The notes: a model not told the origin generated them from the letters alone. A stretch of DNA of 64,000 nt from Selaginella moellendorffii (GCF_000143415.4 NW_003314303.1:903285-967284); one strand, 5' to 3'; positions 9,555-23,159 are shown, counted from the first letter of the stretch. Numbers and translations: made by a program.

Positions 9555-12500
9555 ACTTGGTATCGGAGCTGTTCCTTAATCCGACTTTTATTGGTGCTCA
9601 AGTATATCACCATTGATGTTGGCATTAGAAGGTCCTAGGAGTGGGCCTATCCTTGAGGAGTAGCATGTCGAGAGGACATGGCTCTCCACTCAAGTTCGTG
9701 CGTGAACTTGGGCACGATGTGGTGGATAAAAAAGGGCCAATAATAGAACGACTTTGGGATCTTGGGAACGGTATAAGGTTTCCTCAGAGAGCTGAGGATG
9801 TGATCCAGATGAGCGTTTGATGCAGCAAACGGGCTAACATAGTTGTGGTAAACAACTATAATTGGGATCACGGGAAAGATGTAGACTCCAAAATAATAAA
9901 GGAGTCACAAGATTACCCTCATATAGTTGAGGCCGGTGTTCATAACTTTGAGACCCGAATTGATGACCATGGGAGGTCAAATATAGGAGAGGACACAAGT
10001 CCTCGAAATGGTAGCTGAGGTTACCCTTGATAAATGCTGGAACAACCCAAGGAGTTAGGGATGTACTTAGAGGATGAGTTGGTATTCTCATCACATGGAC
10101 AAGTGGTCCTAAGAGGCAAAAGGTTGCCCCAAGAGAACAAATCAAGTGTCGGAGTAACACTTGCAAAGATGGTCCTTGTGAGTAGGACCTGAATACAAGA
10201 AGTTGTATTCCAATGAGCTGGCACCTCAAAGGTAGGACCTCATGGGTCGTCGGATGACAAAGTCCAAAAAACTGGATGACTCCAATAGAGTCAAGGAATA
10301 ATCCTAAAGGACTGATAGGAGCATTTGGACTAAGGTGTGTTGTACCCCATGAAGGATGGGGGGGGATCATAGGATCCAAGGATGAGAACAAAGGGTATCT
10401 CATCGATGGCAAAATGTGTTGTGCTAAAGTCGTGGGAAAGGTGTTCCCAAAAGGAAAAACAACTTTGACACAAAGTTGTGTGTGACCTCTATGGTGCCGT
10501 GCTAACAGATGGTTGGCATAAGAAAGAGCGGTATTGGTCTTGGCAAAAACTTAGACACAAAGAAAAAGTGTCATAGAGGTAAGTTCGTGGAGCCGATGGT
10601 GTGGAGACACCAAATGTGCCAAGGTGTGATACCTTGAGGCTATGTTGGTGGGTTCGTGAGAACCCCTTGCCAAAGGAATCCCAATGGAAATGAGAATGAC
10701 ATAGCCTAAGCTGCAGAGCATGCAGTTGGAGTGTGGTGACCCAGATAATGATGGAGGTGTGGAAGCACCAGCAATGAGTTGTAGGACTTGACAACTATGA
10801 GGCAACTAAGCGAGAGGTGCAAAATAATTGGTTAAACGGGTAGAAGGTAGCTACCCAAGCCTTCTTAATGGCATAAGGAAGTTGGATATACCCTTACGAG
10901 GGATAAGTTGCTTATGTTGCCATATAATAAGTCAATGTCATAAAAGGAAATACTCATTGTCAAGGAAGCCATCATTGGGACACCCGAACACTCTAGAACA
11001 CTAGGAGGTGGTGTTTGATGTTGCGAGGGCAATAGATAAGGCCCAAGGGACTAAGTCTCTAGCGAATGATGGATAGAAGGTGCTATCCAAATGTCCAAGG
11101 TGGCGGAGACAGGAGAAGACTGTCCACTCGAATTGGACAAAGCCAAAAATGGAATTTTGGCAAGGCTAGTGATGGGCATATAAGGGCCCATAAACAATAA
11201 CGTAATCCCGGTGTGTGGGATTATAGGGTGAGCATACCTGGATTGAGGAACCACTCCCTAGGCTATCGGGTAGGTTCATCCCTAAGAATACTTGCTAAGG
11301 CGTGATAGAAAAGTGCAAAGCTATCCTCCTAGTCGGGAGGAGAATGACCAAAGGAAAAGTGTGAAGCCAAAAGTAAGTAGTAAGGGGATAGAACCAAACC
11401 ATAGGAATCGAAAGACATAACCAAGGGTAGTTATGCCAGTTGGGAATGGAGAATTAAGTGGGGGCTCGAGGGTGTTGTTGCTAGCAACCGTGATGCCATG
11501 GAGAGTCTAAAATATGAAATAGTCCATATTAGACTATATGGCAACTAGAAAGCTTGCGAAAAGGGAAGCTTTAGCAAGCTAAGGGACAGAGTTCCTTCAA
11601 GGTTCCCAAAGACAATTCTATGTAGCTTAGTACCTAGAAAGGCCAAGTGTAAATGGTTCAAGGAAAGCGTGAAATCAGAGTGGCACAGCAGAAGCGTGGT
11701 CTTGAAGCTTGCCATGAGGCAAGGTTATCAAGGTTAGGGAAGTAGTTCCCGAGTGTTCAAAGAGAGGGCTTTGAACGAAAGTCGATGGTCAAGGACTTTC
11801 ACGCTTATGCAGGAACCATGTTACAATGGTCAGAGGACTTGCCAAGTGAGATTGGCAAGTCAGGGGAACAAATACCCTAGTTGAAGGTGATAACTTCAAA
11901 AAGGGTGGGCCATGGGGCCGAGCATGGAGGAGTCCATGCATGATCACAGACATGTCAAGTGAGAGGACTTGGCAGTGTGGAGGAACTAAGTTCCTAAGCT
12001 GTGATCTATAGCGCGCTTTGAGTATAAGTTGGTGCACCGGCGTGGGGAGTCACGCCAGGCATCCTGGGTGATGCCGTCCGTAGATGCATATACGGAGGTT
12101 GGGTTCGAGTCCCGACCCTTTAGTGCTTGGGTTTAAGTCCCAAATCACTAGGGCGTGGTGATGGTTTGGAATATGAGGACACTCATATTTCGGTGGTCAT
12201 GGACTCCTAATGAGGAGACTGCCTTGGGCACACTGCCAAGTGGGGGATGCCCCGGAGTCATGATGCACGGTTAGATTGCTTAGAGTGAAAGTTTGGCATA
12301 TCTAACTTGAACACTTTGGTGCAAAGGGCACCAAGGACGTGGTGAATGAGATGGGGACACCCAAGTCTCAGTTGCTATGGATCCTTGGCCAAAAGGGGCT
12401 AGCTTGGGCTCACCGCCAAGTGTGGGGGATGCCCCCGGGGTCATAGTCAACAACTTAGAAGGGTCTGGAAGACCTAGTCCCTATTGATAGACCTATTAAG

Positions 12501-13668
12501 GGGTCAAGATAAAATCACTAAGTGATCTTGTGGCTAAACAAGGACAAAGTCTTTGTTTGGGTTAAGGAATATGATTCCTAGTTCAAAGTGTTGATTTGAA
12601 CTATTAATAAAGGTGTGGCTTGGTTGAGGTGACCAAGTGGGAAGAACACCTAAGGGAAATGAGCTATGTCAATGCTATGGCATAGTAAGTCCAAGGAAAG
12701 TAGTCTCTATAAAAGATCCAAGGGAGGGTCTCAAAAAGTTGGGCCGTGGATAAAGCCCACGACAGAAAATGTTAAAGAGACGTACTAGGGGTGAACACCC
12801 TTTGGACTTGGCAAAACAAAGTGTTTGCTATGGAACCAAAAGGAAACCTCAAAAATAGAGGTAGCGATCCTATGTTGCTTGGTGCAACAATCCAAGGATA
12901 GGAGCAAAAGACGAGTGCCCAAGATAGGGCGGTGGAATCCGTTGGAAAGAATCCAAGTGGCAAAGTTAGCCAAAGAACACTAATGTGTTTGGTGCTAATG
13001 GATTGCGGAAAAAGAAGTGGACTTCCAAGGACGGATTCCCAAGTGCTCCAATTTGGCAAATGAAAGGCTCCAAGTGAGGGAGCAACTAAGTAGCCAAAAG
13101 ATAGGGCCGTGGACAGCCCTAACACAAATAATGATAAATGGAACGTAATGCCAATGGTGGCACAAAAATAGAAAAGAGGATGAGGGTGCCCTCGAGTAGA
13201 GAACTTCCTAGGAGGGGAAGTGGAGTTGCATAAAATGTGCAAGGCAAGGTGTCGGAGACACCTAGGAAATTGACTTCAAGAAGTCAAAAGTAAACGTTCC
13301 AAAGTGCAAAGATAGATCAATGGAATCTATGACTACTCAAGAATGAGTAGTGGAATTGAGTTAGAGAGGGTGTCTCTAACGGGTTTAGCGAGGACTGAAC
13401 CAATAAAAAGGAGCAACCCACCCCAAGTGGTCAAGTGAGTCTCTAAGTTGGAGAGACTATCCTCCTTAGAGGATGGGCAAGGCATGGTGAGCCTTTGGTG
13501 TCAAACCATTGACGAATATGGAGAAGGCCTGGTGAGCCTTCAATGTCAAACCATTGACAAATATTGGCTAGGTGCCAAGGATGGAAATGGTAACAAATGC
13601 GGGTGTTACTTTATAAAATGGTTTACCGTTCGATGAGGACATCAAACTTCGTCTATGGGTGGTGGAGT
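9555..13668 (+). mobile_element. Non-coding internal domain of outer element
   Basis: Homologous along its length to 3003-7067, with many substitutions and small indels, and again without a gag-pol frame. The hairpins persist: for example 13360-13380 (GTTAGAGA/TCTCTAAC), TTGACTTC/GAAGTCAA near 13270, and TTGGC/GCCAA near 13564. Differences from the inner copy often keep stems paired. An extra short duplication is visible at about 13485-13560, where GGTGAGCCTT and the TGTCAAACCATTGAC motif each occur twice. Confidence 0.85.
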
Positions 13669-15369
13669 TGTGAGATACAAAATCCCTAGGCCCCAGAGTG
13701 GAGCTGGAAAGGGTGCCACATGGTAATGGCCGAAGCGAAAGCCAAACGAGCGTAACACGTTTGGACTAAAAGCTCCGACTTGGAAGGTCGAGAGTGGGAG
13801 TGGAACTCCCAACAATGGCTCGAGGAACAAGCACGAAGCGAGCAATAAGTGAGACTCCAAAAAGGGACCCAAAAGGACCAACACATGACACGTGGAGGAG
13901 TCCGAGATGGAGTCCGAGGTGGAGTCCGAGATGGAGTCCAAAGTGGAGTCCGAGATGGACCGAGACGGAGTCCGAGATGGAGTCCGAGGTGGAGTCTGAG
14001 ATGGAGTCCAAAGTGGAGTCCGAGATGGAGTCCGAGATGGACCCGAGATGGAGTCCGAGATGGAGTCCGAGGTGGACCGAGACGGAGTCCGAGATGGACC
14101 CGAGATGGAGTCCGAGATGGAGTCTGAGGTGGACCGAGACGGAGTCCGAGATGGACCCGAGATGGAGTCTGAGATGGACCGAGATGGAGTCCGAGATGGA
14201 GTCCGAGATGGAGTCCGAGAAGGACCCGAGATGGAGTCCGAGGTCGAGACCAAGACTGAGACCGAGACCGAGACCGAGACCGGGATCGAGACCGGGACCG
14301 AGACCGAGACCAAGGCCAAGGCTGAGACTGAGCCTGAGTCCGAGTCCGAGTCTGAGTCCGAGTTCGAGTCTGAGAGGGTGAAAGCCCAAAGCGTTCGTCT
14401 TCCAGACCCTGGGGGGTTTGGTGAGCTCCAAAAGTATAGTAGGGGGAGGACTACAGTGGAGCCAGTTTGGCCAGGAAAGGCCAGTTTGGCCCAGGAAGGC
14501 CAGACCCAGTGTTGGGTGATGAACTAACCACTGGGAAGTCCAAGACTAAAGTGAATACGGACCGACAAGCGGGGTAGCTTGGTGAAGTGTTCAAGAGCCG
14601 GCTCTAGTTCCCCCGGGAGATCGACTGGCCGATGCTCCTAGTCCAAGTGTGGGTGGCACTACCTACTTGGATACCAGGCGTGGCTCAATGGAACCTCGCT
14701 CTAAGCCCATGGCTAGAGCACCTAAAGGCGAAAGGCGGGGAGAGTACCCAGGTGGTTCGCGTAAGGCCACGGTGTTCCAAAATGTTGTCCCAAAGGCCTA
14801 GACTGTGGAAAGGAAGAGGAGCAGTCCTCTAGGGTAGTGACCAAGGACACAGTCGTTTGGTGAGGAAGTCCCAGAGGACCATGGGACTTAGGGGCCGGGC
14901 CTGTGGGCCTCGATCCAGTGGCAGTGTTGGCAAACACGGCCAGGGGCAGAAAGGGACTTGGTAGGAACTGACAAAGGGACTTTGGGGAAGGCAATTCCCC
15001 AGGTCTGTGGGCATCCTAAGGATGCTAAGGAGTGGATCTAGGATGACCACTCGTGGACAGATGGCCCAGTCTTGGAGAGACGGGATTGTGATGCAAGTGG
15101 TATTGGACCACTAGTGCAGCAAAGGTGAATGGGCATGGCCTTAGTGTAACGGGCCGAGATGTCAGTGGTACCTTTGGGTGTCGGTCTTGGGACCGGACAC
15201 GAGGAGCACTTGGACCAGGTGCAAGTGTTGAGTGGCATGGATGCCATTCTTGGGGCTAGCAAGTCCCAAGTCCTGAATTGGACTTAAGAAGGTTGTGAGT
15301 GAGACTCCTCCAAGTGGTCAAAGGTGTGGTTAAGTGACTAAAGTAGAATGGAAAAATTAGTCGCTTACA
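13669..15369 (+). repeat. 3' LTR of outer element
   Basis: TGTGAGATAC...GTCGCTTACA, 1701 bp, with the satellite at 13896-14372. It is followed by ACAGT at 15370-15374 and directly by gypsy RNase H coding sequence. The matching left target copy is not visible because the left end of this element is outside or rearranged at the window edge. Confidence 0.9.
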
Positions 15370-16082
15370 ACAGTAGAATTAACCTACTCACAACAAAGAG
15401 TTGTATATCATAATTGCTACTGTGAAGGAATGGCAACATTATCTATATGGATCGAACTTCCATGTAGATTCAAATCATTAGTCTCTCCAAATGTGGATCT
15501 TCGAGGCCACCTTGTTCATTGGCAAGAGTTCTTGCAGAAAATATTTGTTAAGATCCAGTACAAGCATGGAGGTGACAATAAGATGGCTGATGCATTATCC
15601 AGGATGGTAAATTCTATCTCATTCATGAAGCTATCCAATGATCTCTTAGATGAGCTTAAGGAGTTTGTTGACTTCGATTGCTTTATCACTAGTATTCATG
15701 TGAGGGTTTTGTTGAGGGACGCTTTTATAGATTTGAAGGGTGACAAATTTGTGTCATTCAAAATACAAGATGGAATCCTAGTGAAGAAGGAACATGTAAT
15801 GGTTCCTCGTGTTGACAAACTCATGATGTGCCAAATGCTGGGCATCTAAGGGTATGAAAAGGTTTTTTTTTGGCCAAATGTTAAGAAGTACATATATGAT
15901 TGTTTGACCTGCCAAGTGGTCAAAGTTGATCATCAGAAGCTTGTTAGCCTCTATCATCCTTTATGTGTACCTGAGAATAAGTGGGATAACATCTCGATGA
16001 ACTTTATCACTAGTTTGCCCAAAACCTTTTGAAGAAATGATATTATTTGGGTTATTGTGGATCATTTGACGAAGATGGCTCA
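15370..16082 (+). pseudogene. Ty3/gypsy pol remnant, RNase H end and integrase N-terminus
   Basis: Conceptual translation gives an RNase H segment (PTHNKEL, VKEWQHYL), then MADALSR, the usual end of Ty3/gypsy RNase H. An integrase zinc-finger remnant follows (CLTCQVVK near 15908-15930), then the start of the integrase core (WVIVDHLTKMAH at 16047-16082). The frame is broken by a shift near 15470 and by stops near 15849 and 16032. Reverse transcriptase and gag are missing: the outer LTR element ends at 15369, inside RNase H. The remaining core lies beyond the solo LTR at 17678. Confidence 0.88.
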
Positions 16083-17677
16083 TGTAAGCGACTAAATTTT
16101 CCATTCTATTTTAGTCACTTAACTACACCTTTGACCACTTGGAGAAGTCTCATTCACAACTTCCATAAGTCCTTTTCCGGACTTGGGGACTTATTAGCCC
16201 CAAGAATGGCATCCGTGCCACTCAACTGTTGCACTTGGTCCAAGTGCTCCATGTGCCTGGTCCCAAGACCGACACCCCAAGGTACCACTGATATACTAGC
16301 CCGTTACGCTAAGGCCATGCCCCTTCACCTTGGTCACACCGGTGGTCCAACATTACCTGCATCGTAGTCCTGTCTCTCTAGGATTGGGCCATCTGTCCAG
16401 GAGTGACCATCCAAGATCCACTCCTTAGCATCCTTAAAATGCCCACAGATATGGGCAACAGCCTTCCCCAATATCCCTTTTACAGTCCCCACCAAATCCC
16501 TTTTCTGCCCATGGCTATGTTCGCCAACACTGCCACTAGGACAAGGCCCATAGGCCCGACCACTAAGTCCCACTGTCTTCTAGGACTTCCTCACCATATG
16601 ACCGTATCATTGGTCACTACACCAGAGGACCACTCCTCTTCCTTTCTATAGTTTGGGGCTTTAGGACAACATTTTGGAACACTGTGGCCTTACGCAAGCC
16701 TCATGGGTACTCTCCCCACCTTTCATCTTTTGGTGCTCTAGCCATGGGCTTAGAGCAAGGTTCTGTTGAGCCACACCAGGTATCCAAGTAGGTAGTGCCA
16801 CCCAAACTTGGATTGGGAGCATTGATCATTCGATCTCCCGGGGGAATTAGAGTTGGCTCTTGAACACTTCACCAAGCTACCCCACTTGACAGTCCATATT
16901 CACTTTAGTTTTGGACCTCCTAGTGGTTATCCCGTCACCCAACACCTGGGCACGGCCTTCCTGGGCCAAACTAGCCTTTCCTGGCCAAACTGGCTCCACT
17001 GGAGTCCTCCCCCTATTATACTTTTGAAGCTCACCAAACCTCCAGGGTCTGGGAGATGAACGCTTTAGGCTTTCACCCTCTCAGACTCGAACTCGGACTC
17101 GGACTTGGACTCGAACTCGAACTCGGGCTTGGGCTTGGTCTCGGCCTCAGCCTCGGCCTCGGTCTCGGTCTCGGTCCGGTCTCGGTCTTGGTCCCGTTCT
17201 CGGTCTCGGTCCCGGTCTCAGTCTTGGTCTCGGTCTCGACTTCAAACTCCATCTCGGGTCCTTCTCGGACTCCATCTCGGATTCCATTTCGGGTCCATCT
17301 CAGTCCATCTCGAACTCCATCTCGGACTCCATCTTAGGTCCATCTCAGACTCAATCTCGGGTCCATCTTGGGTCCATCTCGGGTCCACCTCAAACCCCAC
17401 CTCGAACTCCATCTTGGACTCCATCTCAGACTCCACCTCGGACACTTTCACGTGTCATGTTTTGGTCCACTTGTGTCCCCTTTTCTAGAGACTCACTTAT
17501 GGCTCACCTCGTGCTTGTTCCTCGAGCACTTCGTTGGGAGTTCCACTCCCACTCTTGACCTTTTCAAATCGGAGCTTTTAGTCCAAATGTGTTACGCTCG
17601 TTTGGCTTTCGCTTCGGCCACTACCACATGGCACCCTTTCGGCTCCACTTTGGGGCCTAGGGATTTTGTGTCTCACA
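16083..17677 (-). mobile_element. Solo LTR of the hairpin family, reversed, with perfect TSD
   Basis: Starts TGTAAGCGAC and ends GTGTCTCACA, the reverse complement of the LTR ends seen at 964 and 8940. GCTCA flanks both sides (16078-16082 and 17678-17682). There is no internal domain, so it arose by LTR-LTR recombination. The satellite is at 17083-17443. It splits the gypsy integrase core exactly after TKMAH. Confidence 0.95.
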
Positions 17678-18658
17678 GCTCACTTCTTCCTGCTAAAGAT
17701 GACGATAAAAGCTTCTAAACTTGCTCAGTTGTTTGTAGACCTGTTATTCAGTCTTTATGTTTTGCCAAGTCTGATTAGAATCCTAAGTTCATGTCCAAGT
17801 TTTGGCAAACGGTCTTTAAGAACTAAAGACTAAGCTAAGTATGAGTAGTGGTGAGCATCCACAATCAGATGGGCAGACAAAGCATATGAATCAGCTATTA
17901 GAAGATATGTTGAGGTCTTTTGTGAGAAACTTGACTCAACAAGGAGTATGGGAGAAATATTTGCCTTTACTTCAATTTGCTCACAATAGTGCTTATTAAT
18001 CAATTATTGGCATGTCTCCTTTTATGGCAATGTATCGCTATGAGCCTAGGTCTTCTATGAGTTTGAATTTGGCTTTGGTTCGGGTACCTCATGCTTGTGA
18101 TTTCCTGGAGGATATGCAAGACAAGCTTGAGTTGGCAAAGTTAAACATGGGGCAAGCTCAAGAGCAAAACAAAAGATTGGCTAATGAACATTGTCATCAT
18201 CAAAAGTACAAAGTTGGTGACAAGGTATTCCTTAAGCTGTCAGATGCACAACAGTCTCTAAAAGGAGGTGGTAGTGCTAAGTTGTCTCTACAATATTGTA
18301 GGCTTTGGACAATTTATAGCATGTGGGGGATCTTGCATACACTTTGGACTTGCCAACTAGTTCAAAGATTCATCCAATGTTCTATGTGAGCAAACTTAAA
18401 GTGTGTTTGCACTCTGGTGATGTAGTGGATCAGTCCATCAACCAGGTCCCAGAGATTGATGTAGAGAAGGCTGGTCCAGCCAATATTCTTGCTCAAAGAT
18501 TGGTCAAAACACGCTGGAAGACAACTAAAGAGTTGTTAGTTCAGTGGAATGGCTATTCTATGGACGGAGTTACATGAAAAAGTAAAGATGATATGAAGAG
18601 AGTGTTTCCGAGTTTTGGTTATGACTTGGATGACATTCCTAAGGAAGGGGAGAATTGA
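17678..18658 (+). pseudogene. Ty3/gypsy pol remnant, integrase core to chromodomain-like tail
   Basis: Continues the integrase after the solo LTR. SGEHPQSDGQT lies near 17850-17880, then the C-terminal integrase region (HNSAY, MSPFMAMYRYEP, KYKVGDKVFLKL), and a chromodomain-like end (ILAQRLVKTR, LLVQWNGY) finishing at DIPKEGEN and a stop at 18656-18658. Stops and shifts occur near 17830, 17996 and 18320-18345. A chromodomain tail points to the chromovirus branch of Ty3/gypsy elements. Confidence 0.87.
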
Positions 18659-19024
18659 GTTCTATAGCCATATTGCTATATGCTTTAAGCCATTTGTTCT
18701 ATTCTTATTCTCTTGTTTCCATGACTGTATTGTCATGTGAGAAAGCTATATTTCTTTCTTTCTTTCGTGACCGTTTGTCGCGACGCTAGTGTTGCCATTT
18801 GCACATCTTTTCTCCATGGCCATATTGCCTTAGACTCCCTTTATGTGAGGCTCATTTAGCTTCTCAAAGTTGCTGTATGTGGCTAGGTCATGAGGGAAGG
18901 GAGAATGACACAAACCATAAGAATATTCTAAAAATATTCCATGGCCTGTGGGATTTAAAGCCGTAACACTTTAAGAGCTAGGCCTAGGGAGGTAGGCCTA
19001 GGGTTCACTCTCCTATTCGTTTCA
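18659..19024 (+). mobile_element. Probable LTR or 3' flank of the gypsy remnant
   Basis: No gene is seen. The purine tract AAGGAAGGGGAGAA overlaps the end of pol and is followed by TGAGTTC; a second tract, GAGGGAAGGGAGAA, is followed by TGACACAAACC at about 18906. Either could be the polypurine tract and LTR start. The sequence ends abruptly where PPR unit A begins at about 19025. Confidence 0.45.
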
Positions 19025-20850
19025 ATATGTATGCCAAGTGTGGTGGCATAGACGATGCTCGGCACGTTTTCGAGAGCATGGAGAGGTGGCTCATGCTGGG
19101 CTATGCCCAGAGTGGCGATGGCCAAGCTGCACCTGAGCTCTTCCAGGTGATGGAACGCGCAGGACACTTGGACTTTCGTTGTTGCAGTGAAGGCTTGCTC
19201 GAGCCTGGCTATGGCGGCAAAGGAAGGATCATCTAGCGCAAGAGCCATGAGAGCTCTTGAGACCGGCATGGCTGTTCATCGCGAAGCTCGCAAGAGTGGA
19301 TTCGAGTCAGATGCTTTCGTGGCTTGCGGACTTGTGGATTTGTATGCGAAGTGTGGGAATATGGAGGATGCGAGGAGGATCTTTGAGCACTTCGCCAGCC
19401 ACGACGTTGTCTCGTGGACGGCGTTGATACTTGGCTATGGTGACAATGGCGAGAACGAGGTGGCGGTGGAGCTCTTCTTGCGCATGGTTCACCAGGGATA
19501 CCATGCAAACGCTCGGACTTTCGTGGCAGTGATCAAGGGTTGCAGCAGCCTTGCCGAGGAGGAGCAAGGCGGAAGTGTGATAAAGTTTCACGCTCTCACC
19601 ACTGGAATGGCGATCCATCGCCTCGCAGCTGTGAACGGTGGCTGCGATTCCAGGGACGTTTTCGTGGGGAACACTTTGATCGACATGTATGCAACGTGTG
19701 GAACTATGGTGGATTTCTGGCGAGTTTTCGATGCGATGCTTACACGGGGTGTGGTCTCGTACAACGCAATCATGCTGGGCTATGCCGAGAATGATGGCGA
19801 GGCTATGGCGCTCGAGCTACTCGCGGCCATGCACAGGGAAGAACCACGCGTTGTAGCGAATAGCTTGATCTACCTTGCTGCTGTGAAGGCTTGCAATCAC
19901 TTGGCATCGCGAGAAGAAGCCAGGACTTCGATGGAAGAGCTGTGAAGATCGAGAGCCTGGAGAAAGGCATGGCTGTTCATGCTCGAGCTACGGAAGCCGG
20001 GTGTGATCGAGATCTTTTAGTGGCGAGCAGCCTGATCGATATGTACTCGCGAGCTGGAAGCATGGAGGATTCGCACAGGGCCTTTGATCAAATGGAGAGC
20101 CACGATGTAGTGTCATGGACGGGGCTCGTCTCCGGCTACGCTGAGAATGGCGATGGCGAGAGCTCCCTGGCGGTGTTCTTCGCGATGGTGGACGAGGGAG
20201 TGGAGCCCGACTCATGGACACTCGCGGCGGCGCTCAAGGCGTGCAGATCCATCGCCTCGAGCAAAGCTGGGCGACGTCTCCATGGCGAGATTTGCCGGCA
20301 TGGACTGGAGGGCGATACCATCGTGGTCACCGGTTTGATTGACTTCTATGGGAAGTGTGCTACCATGGCCTACGCTCAGCGTGTCTTTGACGGTTCCATG
20401 GTTGCCGCGCAGGACGTGGTTGCATGGACGGCTCTAGTGTCCGGCTATGGCCGCCAAGGTGACGTGAAGTTCGTGTTTGTGACGTTCCAGGCGATGGTGG
20501 ACACTGGCGTGAGGCCGGGTGGTGTGACCCTGCTGTGTGTGCTAGCCGCGTGTAGCCATGCAGGGCTTGTGGAACGAGGGAAACGATTGTTTGGATCGAT
20601 GAGAGAGAAGTATGGGATTGATCCTGGGCGAGAGCACTACCACTGCGTGATTGATATGCTGGGGCGAGCAAACCATCTGGAGGAGGCGCTGGAGATTGTG
20701 AGATCGATGCCTTTCCAAGCGGGTGTCGTGACCTGGATGATGATCTTGAGCGCTTGTAGGAAGTGGAAGAACACGAGAGTTGGAAGTGAAGCATTTGATG
20801 CGTTGGTTGGAATGGATGTGAGGGTGAAATCGCCAGCGTCATGTTTATGA
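19025..20850 (+). pseudogene. Long PLS-class PPR gene, unit A copy (5' truncated, frameshifted)
   Basis: Nearly identical to the intact unit C gene (52248-54698), but begins at the equivalent of residue 192 (MYAKCGGIDDARHVF). Deletions near 19086 and 19160 and a one-base loss near 19922 split the frame into at least three parts (19027-19236, 19187-19945, 19891-20850). A 16-bp deletion near 20840 removes part of the C-terminus. The 5' third was lost at the junction with the gypsy remnant. PPR proteins bind organellar RNA; this copy cannot make a full protein. Confidence 0.9.
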
Positions 20851-22485
20851 GAGCTAAGATCTTATCTATTGGCGGGAGCTCTTTGAATTTACGCCGTTGG
20901 ATTTAGGGTTCTTGCTAGATCTTTTGCAATGCTGATGTTCTCTCCAACTCTATCTATGCTCCATCGTTTAAGATCTCCTCTTGACTTGACAGGTCTCCCA
21001 GTCGGATTCAAGGAAATGTGTAGACTGAAGACTGGAAACGATACACGAAGCTTAAGATCGGTCTCTGGAAAGAAGCCTAGTATTGTTTAGATTATTCTTC
21101 CTAGGATGTCATGTTACAGATGCTGTTTTCTCAAAGGAAAACCCCGAAGCCTACACAGTCTAGCCCGAGCTATAGAACTTCCAAAAATCTTGGAAGTAAA
21201 GATGCTCGATCAAGAGAGATCTTTGCCAGAGTGTTTGCAGACTCCACTTTCTAAAGGTATTATGTACTTTTCTCGTCTTGTCACTACTACTCACTTTCTT
21301 GCGCAGGCTTTCTGCCAAATACAAAAGAGTCCCTTTTGCCACCGGTCCGAGTCATGAGAATTTCCCCATGCTATGCTTTAAGTTCATATTGCATTAGTTC
21401 AGGCCTTGGATGATCTGGATCGCGTGTGCTTTGTGCCACTTGCAGCCGAACTCTTGCAGCCGATTGTTGATTTCCAAAGTATCTTGTGCTCGTTGTTTAT
21501 TAATCAGGGCTTTTTATTTACCAGCAAAAAACCAAAAAACTGGGCATAGTTTCATTGAGCACGAAAAAAAGTTTCTTGTGTCCTTGGTGTGAACTGCTTC
21601 TTAAGACTTAAGCCGCGTTTACATTTCTGACCATGGAAGGCATGCATGCTTCTATATGTCACGCAAAGCGATAAAAGGATGCTCAAGCATTTGCAGGTAT
21701 TTTTTGATTAATGTCTGTTTTCATCTCCTAGTTTCACCCTTCCACAGGTGCCAATGTGGAGCGAGCTCGAACAGAAAAAAGCTTCCAAGAAGACATAAAT
21801 CGATTTGCTGCATTGACTGATCACCTTTCTTCCTTAGGAACAATGACACTTGAAACAGAAAAACTCATTTTCGAGCAGAAATAATCAGTGATGTGAATAG
21901 TAGTTCATCCTGGAGTGTTTGTAACATCTCTGAGAGAAATTTGTTTGACAGTCTAGCAGTTCTCCAAGAGAAGGTTTATAGCCAAGCTTCCCCGCATTGT
22001 AGCTGAATCTCAGCCTAGATCTTGGCAGGAGGGACTCCAATTCCTTGGTCTCATGTTAGGAGATTCTAGTCCGTGACACCATGACCATGCTTTCTCACTC
22101 GGTTTCTCCTTCTCTCACTCGTTTCCCTTTCTCTTTGCTCGTCCTTTCCCTTTCTTTTTGCTGCACATAAGGGTGACAAATAAAGGTCTTTTTTTACACC
22201 CTTATTTCTGGTCGCAAATTCTGATGGTGGCTGTTTCTAATTATTAAACAGTGTTTCTTACACAAATCACATTTCTTTTTCATTCTCCCATGGCTTAAGC
22301 TAATGATCCTTCATTCTAATTGTGATGGAACTACTGATTAATTGATGAGGGTGCAGTTGAGCTCGATATCTCCATATTTTGACCTTGTTGTTAGCTACAT
22401 CACAAGAGGTTTTGAGTAAACTATAGAATAAACTTATATAAAAAAAAATTTGGATGGGTCAGTATCATAAATTATATTACAATTT
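20851..22485. other. Spacer between long PPR gene and kinase, unit A
   Basis: No gene is recognised. The sequence recurs in unit B (from about 40215) and in unit C (54700-56400). Short open stretches (21106-21357 and 21410-21592) are not preserved in frame between copies. Unit A lacks a segment present in B and C (about 40955-41075 and 55880-55990), near an imperfect palindrome around CATGTGACAGTTATTGTCACATG. Confidence 0.6.
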
Positions 22486-22752
22486 TTGGTTTGAGATGGT
22501 AATGGATATACCTAGAAAATGCTTGGATATTCTAGGATATTCTATCATCTAACGGTTGTTATTCATTTAGATTAATTTTGTATTTATAATTTATAAACAT
22601 GTCTATAATTTTTAAACTTTCTTAAACTCTTTCTAGTATATTCTTTTTTATTCTATCATCTAATGGTTGATATGCAATAAGATTAATCTTATGTTTATAA
22701 ATTACAAACATGCTTATAATTATAAAATTTATTTGATTATTAAACAAACCAA
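22486..22752. mobile_element. AT-rich MITE-like element, unit A copy 1
   Basis: Begins TTGGTTTG and ends TTAAACAAACCAA, inverted termini of the same family as 59893-60205. The interior contains two diverged direct copies of a module (CATCTAACGGTTG... and CATCTAATGGTTG...), each followed by TTTATAA-rich sequence. Unit C has no element at the equivalent site (near 56465), which serves as an empty site. Confidence 0.7.
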
Positions 22753-23159
22753 GCGATGCAACATGTAACAATTTATTACGAGATTACATCAAAGCTTTCA
22801 AGTTGGACCTCTCTCCTTGGAACTGACAAGAAACGCAACACACAAAACTGCAGTTCGGAGCAGCAAGCTGGTGGTGCTCCAAAATCCTTGCAGACTTTGC
22901 TGGATTGAAGCGTCTGGAGCAGCCCATGCTTCATCTCCTATTGCCAAGATGAAACAAAAGAGCTCTCTCCTTTTCAATGGAAGTGGGGGACCGGCCTGAT
23001 GCTGCAGAGCAGTTGATATCCCGCCGAGGGTGGACCATCATCAAGGCTTTTTGTGCGGCTCCTCCGCAGAAAAAGAATTTGTAAGAGCAATCTTTTATTT
23101 TTTTTTTAATTCACACATTAGCAGATTTACATGGTCCTTATGTAAGAGCAACATTATTT

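Noticed and set aside
1-18660. An intact autonomous Ty3/gypsy element or virus-like element
   Set aside because: The only pol sequence is fragmentary and frame-broken, and no gag, reverse transcriptase or envelope frame is intact.
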